DNA from: Igneacidithiobacillus copahuensis
Lineage (GTDB): Bacteria > Pseudomonadota > Gammaproteobacteria > Acidithiobacillales > Acidithiobacillaceae
Direction of reading: 5' to 3'
DNA length: 16,318 nucleotides
NCBI RefSeq assembly: GCF_018854015.1
Contig: NZ_JAAXYO010000097.1
Coordinates: forward strand, 1 to 16,318
In this document: in pieces, positions 13,014-16,318 of the stretch
Numbering within the stretch: the stretch's first letter is position 1
Layout: each line of letters begins with the position of its first letter
Translations under genes and position numbers: made by a program
The notes under the pieces: generated by a model
The model's database searches: none
What the model saw: the letters and a program-made list of their open reading frames with translations, nothing else
Told to the model about the DNA's origin: nothing

Positions 13014-15755
13014 ATGAAGCCCGAAGACAACGCCCGCAAACAGATTGACGAGCTGCTCCGGCAAGCGGGCTGGGCCGTATGCGACCCGCAGGATGCCCAT
13101 ATCAGCGCCCATCGCGGCGTCGCCATCCGTGAATTCCCCCTCAAGTCCGGCCACGGCTTTGCCGACTACCTGCTCTACGTGGATGGCAAAGCCGCCGGGG
13201 TCATTGAGGCCAAAAAGGCCGGCGTCACACTCTCCGGCGTAGAAATTCAGTCTGATCGCTACAGTCAGGGACTGCCCGACGGCCTGCCACGCTGGGCCGA
13301 CCCCCTACCCTTCGCCTACCAGTCCACCGGCATCGAGACGCGCTTCACCAACGGCTTCGACCCTCAGCCCAAGGCCCGGTCGGTCTTCGCCTTCCATCGT
13401 CCCGAGTTGTTCACCGACTGGCTAAGCAGTAGCAAGCTGGGCATAGCTGAAACCGCCCCAAGCTATCTGGACCCAGGCAAGACCTTTCTCGCCCGCCTGC
13501 AGCACCTGCCACCGCTGGTGGAAGAAGGCCTTTGGCCCGCGCAGATCAAGGCCATTACCAACCTCGAGCAGTCCCTGCGCGATGACCGCCCGCGCGCCCT
13601 GATCCAGATGGCGACCGGTTCCGGCAAAACCTTCACCGCCATCTCTTTCCTCTACCGGCTGATCAAATTTGCAGGTGCGCGGCGCGTTCTGTTTCTGGTC
13701 GATCGCGGCAACCTCGCCGACCAGACGCTGAAGGAATTCCAGCAATACAACTCGCCCTACAACAACTTCAAGTTCATCGAGGAATACATCGTCCAGCGCC
13801 TGAGCGGCAACACCTTGGATACCACCGCACGGGTCTGCATCTGTACCATCCAGCGCCTATACGCCATGCTCAAGGGAAGCGATCTGCCGGAAGACCTCGA
13901 AGAAATGCCTGCTGAGGATCTCGGTGGCCTGTTCAAGCGTCCCGACCCAATTGAGTACAACCCGAAGCTTCCCATCGAAACCTTCGACATCATTGTCACC
14001 GACGAGGCCCACCGCTCTATTTACAAGCTCTGGGCGCAGGTATTGGAGTATTTCGACGCCTACCTCATTGGGCTGACGGCCACGCCCGGCAAGCAGACCT
14101 TTGGCTTCTTCCACCAAAATCTGGTGATGGAATACAACCACGAGATGGCCGTAGCCGACGGCGTCAACGTCAACTACGACGTCTACCGTATCCGCACCGC
14201 TATCACCGAGCAGGGCAGCAAGGTCGAGGCCGGCTACAGCGTGCAGATCCAGGAGCGCGAAACCCGCAAGAAGCGCTGGGAACAGCTCGACGACGACTTT
14301 GCCTACGACCCCAATCAGCTCGATCGCGACGTGGTCGCACCCGATCAGATCAGAAAAATCATCCAGACCTACCGCGATAAGCTCTTCACCGAAATCTTCC
14401 CCGATCGTACCTGGGTGCCCAAGACCCTCATCTTCGCCAAGGACGATGCCCACGCCGAGAACATCGTTGAAATCGTGCGCGAGGAATTTGGCAAGGGCAA
14501 CGACTTCGCCCAAAAAATTACCTACCGCACGACGGGGGCCAAGCCCAAAGATCTCATCAACGAATTTCGCACCAGCCCCATGCCGCGCGTCGCTGTCACC
14601 GTGGACATGATCGCCACCGGCACCGACATCAAAGCGGTGGAAGTCGTTTTCTTCCTGCGCGCCGTCAAATCCCGCGCCTTCTTCGAACAGATGAAAGGCC
14701 GTGGCGTGCGGATCATTTCTGCCGACGACCTGCAAAGTGTCACGCCTGACGCCCGCGCCAAGGACCATTTCGTCATTGTCGATGCCGTGGGCGTCTGCGA
14801 GCAGGACAAGACCGACTCCCGCCCCATGGAGCAGAAGCCCACCGTCAGCTTCGAAAAACTCCTGCAGGCCGTCGCTTTCGGCAATACCGAAGACGAAGTG
14901 CTCACCTCGCTGGCCGGGCGCCTGGCACGCATGGAGCACCGCATCACCGCGGAGAACGACCAGCGTATCCGCGAAGCCACTGGCGGCATCGGCCTGAAAG
15001 ACCTAGCCCACGGCATCATCGCCGCGCTCGACCCGGATGAACACCCTACCCCGGAAGCCCACCGGCAGGCCATCGAAACCGCCGTGCGCCCGCTGCATGA
15101 CCCGAAAGTGCGCGAGCTGCTGGCCGAGATCAAACGGCAGGATGACATCATCATCGACACCGTTAGCGCCGACGAAGTGCTGGAGGCGGGCTTCAGCGCC
15201 GACGCCCTCGACCGCGCGCGCGGCATGGTGCAGAGCTTCGAGCAGTTCATCGCCGAGCACAAGGACGAGATCACCGCCCTGCAAATCCTCTTCAACCGTC
15301 CCTATCGCCAGCGGCTGGACTTCAAGGCCGTGCGCGAACTCGCCGACGCCATCGAAAAGCCGCCCTATCTGTGGAACGAATCCCAGCTCTGGAGCGCCTA
15401 TGCCGCACTGGAAAAATCCAAGGTCAAAGGCGCCTCTGGACGCCGCATCCTCACCGATCTCGTCTCGCTGGTGCGCTTCGCCATCCATCAGGATAACGAA
15501 CTCATCCCCTTCCCCGAGCGCGTCAACGCCAATTTCAAGGCTTGGCTGGCGCTACAAGGTCAAACCTTCACCCCCGAACAACTGCTCTGGCTGGAAATGA
15601 TCCGCGACCACATCGCCGGCAACCTCGGCATTGAGCCGGACGACTTCGAGTACGCCCCCTTCGCTCAACAGGGCGGGCTGGGCAAGGTACATCAACTGTT
15701 TGGCGAGAAGCTGAATGCGATCATCGAAGAATTGAACGAGACGTTGGCGGCATGA
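13014..15755 (+). CDS. hsdR: Type I restriction enzyme R subunit (EcoEI-like HsdR)
   Basis: The restriction subunit: an ATP-driven DNA translocase with nuclease. 913 residues. N-terminal PD-(D/E)xK nuclease: Asp51 and Glu65-Ala-Lys67 in VIEAKK. Helicase part: Walker A ATGSGKT (200-206), DEAH (330-333), LTATP (354-358), and C-terminal motifs VDMIATGTDIKAVE and EQMKGRGVRI. The final 250 residues match the EcoEI-type C-terminal domain that docks on the methylase core. All key motifs are intact and the length is close to normal. GAAGGA precedes the ATG. The GC content is visibly higher than in genes to its left, suggesting separate acquisition. No hsdM or hsdS is in the window; they may lie beyond the right edge. 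Confidence 0.95.
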   Translation: MKPEDNARKQIDELLRQAGWAVCDPQDAHISAHRGVAIREFPLKSGHGFADYLLYVDGKAAGVIEAKKAGVTLSGVEIQSDRYSQGLPDGLPRWADPLPFAYQSTGIETRFTNGFDPQPKARSVFAFHRPELFTDWLSSSKLGIAETAPSYLDPGKTFLARLQHLPPLVEEGLWPAQIKAITNLEQSLRDDRPRALIQMATGSGKTFTAISFLYRLIKFAGARRVLFLVDRGNLADQTLKEFQQYNSPYNNFKFIEEYIVQRLSGNTLDTTARVCICTIQRLYAMLKGSDLPEDLEEMPAEDLGGLFKRPDPIEYNPKLPIETFDIIVTDEAHRSIYKLWAQVLEYFDAYLIGLTATPGKQTFGFFHQNLVMEYNHEMAVADGVNVNYDVYRIRTAITEQGSKVEAGYSVQIQERETRKKRWEQLDDDFAYDPNQLDRDVVAPDQIRKIIQTYRDKLFTEIFPDRTWVPKTLIFAKDDAHAENIVEIVREEFGKGNDFAQKITYRTTGAKPKDLINEFRTSPMPRVAVTVDMIATGTDIKAVEVVFFLRAVKSRAFFEQMKGRGVRIISADDLQSVTPDARAKDHFVIVDAVGVCEQDKTDSRPMEQKPTVSFEKLLQAVAFGNTEDEVLTSLAGRLARMEHRITAENDQRIREATGGIGLKDLAHGIIAALDPDEHPTPEAHRQAIETAVRPLHDPKVRELLAEIKRQDDIIIDTVSADEVLEAGFSADALDRARGMVQSFEQFIAEHKDEITALQILFNRPYRQRLDFKAVRELADAIEKPPYLWNESQLWSAYAALEKSKVKGASGRRILTDLVSLVRFAIHQDNELIPFPERVNANFKAWLALQGQTFTPEQLLWLEMIRDHIAGNLGIEPDDFEYAPFAQQGGLGKVHQLFGEKLNAIIEELNETLAA

Positions 15756-15805
15756 CAATTAACAACTAAAATTGAGACCAAATTATCGCTCTCGAGGAGC
15801 CGGAA

Positions 15806-16051
15806 ATGGAAATTCTGTATACCAACGCATCAATCAGCATCAGTGAGCTGAAAAAGAACCCTTCTGCGGTTATCGAGGAAGCGGACGGCTTTCCTGTTGC
15901 CGTGCTCAACCACAACAGACCCGCCGCTTATCTGGTGCCCGCTGCTGCGTTCGAGGCCATGATCGAAAAGCTCGACGACATCGAACTGGTCCGCATGGTG
16001 AAGGAGCGCGAACACGAGCCCACCATCAAGGTCTCGCCCGATGACCTATAG
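15806..16051 (+). CDS. Phd/YefM-family antitoxin
   Basis: 81 residues. Typical Phd/YefM N-terminal DNA-binding part: SISELKKNPSAVIEEADGFP, then VAVLNHNRPAAYLVPAAAFEAM. An acidic C-terminal tail (MVKEREHEPTIKVSPDDL) would wrap the toxin. It probably represses its own promoter. GAGGAG lies 8 bases before the ATG. It follows hsdR by 50 AT-rich bases and overlaps the toxin gene by 11 bases, the usual toxin-antitoxin coupling. Confidence 0.92.
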   Translation: MEILYTNASISISELKKNPSAVIEEADGFPVAVLNHNRPAAYLVPAAAFEAMIEKLDDIELVRMVKEREHEPTIKVSPDDL

Positions 16052-16318
16052 CCTCGAATTCCGGGATAGCGCCTGGAAGGAGTGGCAAAAGCTCGACCGC
16101 CTGTTGCGCGAACAATTCAAGGCCAAGCTGCTGGAGCGGCTGGAAAACCCCCGCGTCGAATCCGCCCGGCTCTCGGGCATGCCCGACTGCTACAAGATCA
16201 AGCTGCGCGCCGCCGGATACCGGCTGGTCTATCGGATATTCGACGAACGGGCACTTCGAATAACAAAAATTTCACGACTTGAGAATGGAATATTCCCCTT
16301 TCCTCGCCACTTTCAGGC
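16041..16318 (+). CDS. RelE/ParE-family toxin, partial at window edge, aberrant C-terminus
   Basis: The frame starts with ATG at 16041 inside the antitoxin gene and is open to the window end (92 codons). Residues 1-66 are standard for RelE/StbE toxins: YSLEFRDSAWKEWQKLD at the start, then LSGMPDCYKIKLRAAGYRLVYRI. After FDE the expected strand and helix (of the type VVVVAVGKRERSEVY) are not seen; instead the frame reads RALRITKISRLENGIFPFPR and the DNA becomes AT-rich. Either this is a divergent C-terminus, or another element has joined near 16240. RelE-type toxins cut mRNA at the ribosome; the lost part usually carries catalytic residues. Confidence 0.75.
   Translation, partial: MTYSLEFRDSAWKEWQKLDRLLREQFKAKLLERLENPRVESARLSGMPDCYKIKLRAAGYRLVYRIFDERALRITKISRLENGIFPFPRHFQ

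Noticed and set aside
13857..14939. A 360-codon open frame on the minus strand
   Set aside because: It lies wholly within hsdR, whose motifs are intact in the plus frame; high GC content produces long opposite-strand frames. The product is low-complexity (rich in V, D, G, H) with no domain.
14522..15295. A 257-codon minus-strand frame
   Set aside because: Serine- and arginine-rich shadow of hsdR, with no ribosome site and no recognisable family.

Overview
The window looks like chromosome of a Pseudomonadota with mid GC content. An acidophile of the Acidithiobacillus type is my best guess, from gene content alone (bufferin cluster, DsrE-type sulfur-handling proteins, cytochrome P460 relative). 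I cannot confirm the species.

Layout. Positions 1-651 look like the end of an integrated element. There is a partial minus-strand membrane-protein gene (1-273), a gene-free stretch with short tandem repeats (480-535), and the 3' half of a tRNA-Lys(CTT) gene (605-651). That fragment is followed at once by a hairpin terminator, as expected for an attachment site left after integration into a tRNA gene. Next is a minus-strand pair: an RsbQ/D14-like alpha/beta hydrolase (2146-3024) and a PAS-GGDEF diguanylate cyclase (810-2144) that starts one base after it. Together they look like a small-molecule sensor feeding cyclic-di-GMP.

The centre (3468-8293, plus strand) is a complete bufferin locus: bufA precursor 1, a DoxX-family membrane protein, bufA precursor 2, a strong hairpin terminator, bufB (DUF692/MNIO oxidase), bufC (DUF2063 partner), an ECF sigma factor, its zinc-finger anti-sigma factor, a cytoplasmic DsrE-like protein and a periplasmic CXXC thioredoxin-fold protein. 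BufB and BufC would modify cysteines of the exported precursors to give copper-binding peptides. The sigma/anti-sigma pair would switch the locus on under metal or thiol stress. The two precursors differ in a telling way: the second has lost one of the four conserved cysteines.

Following on the plus strand are a DUF429 RNase H-fold protein (8332-9102), a photolyase/cryptochrome-family protein (9228-10745) and a tiny two-helix membrane protein (10802-11011). A minus-strand operon (12828 down to 11030) encodes a cytochrome P460-like c-type haem protein, a periplasmic DsrE-like protein, and a small exported protein whose frame continues past a single stop codon into a further 112 codons.

The right end (13014-16318) is more GC-rich, points the other way, and looks like a defence island: a type I restriction HsdR subunit followed by a Phd/YefM-RelE toxin-antitoxin pair. 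The toxin ends abnormally or runs out of the window. No HsdM or HsdS gene is in view.
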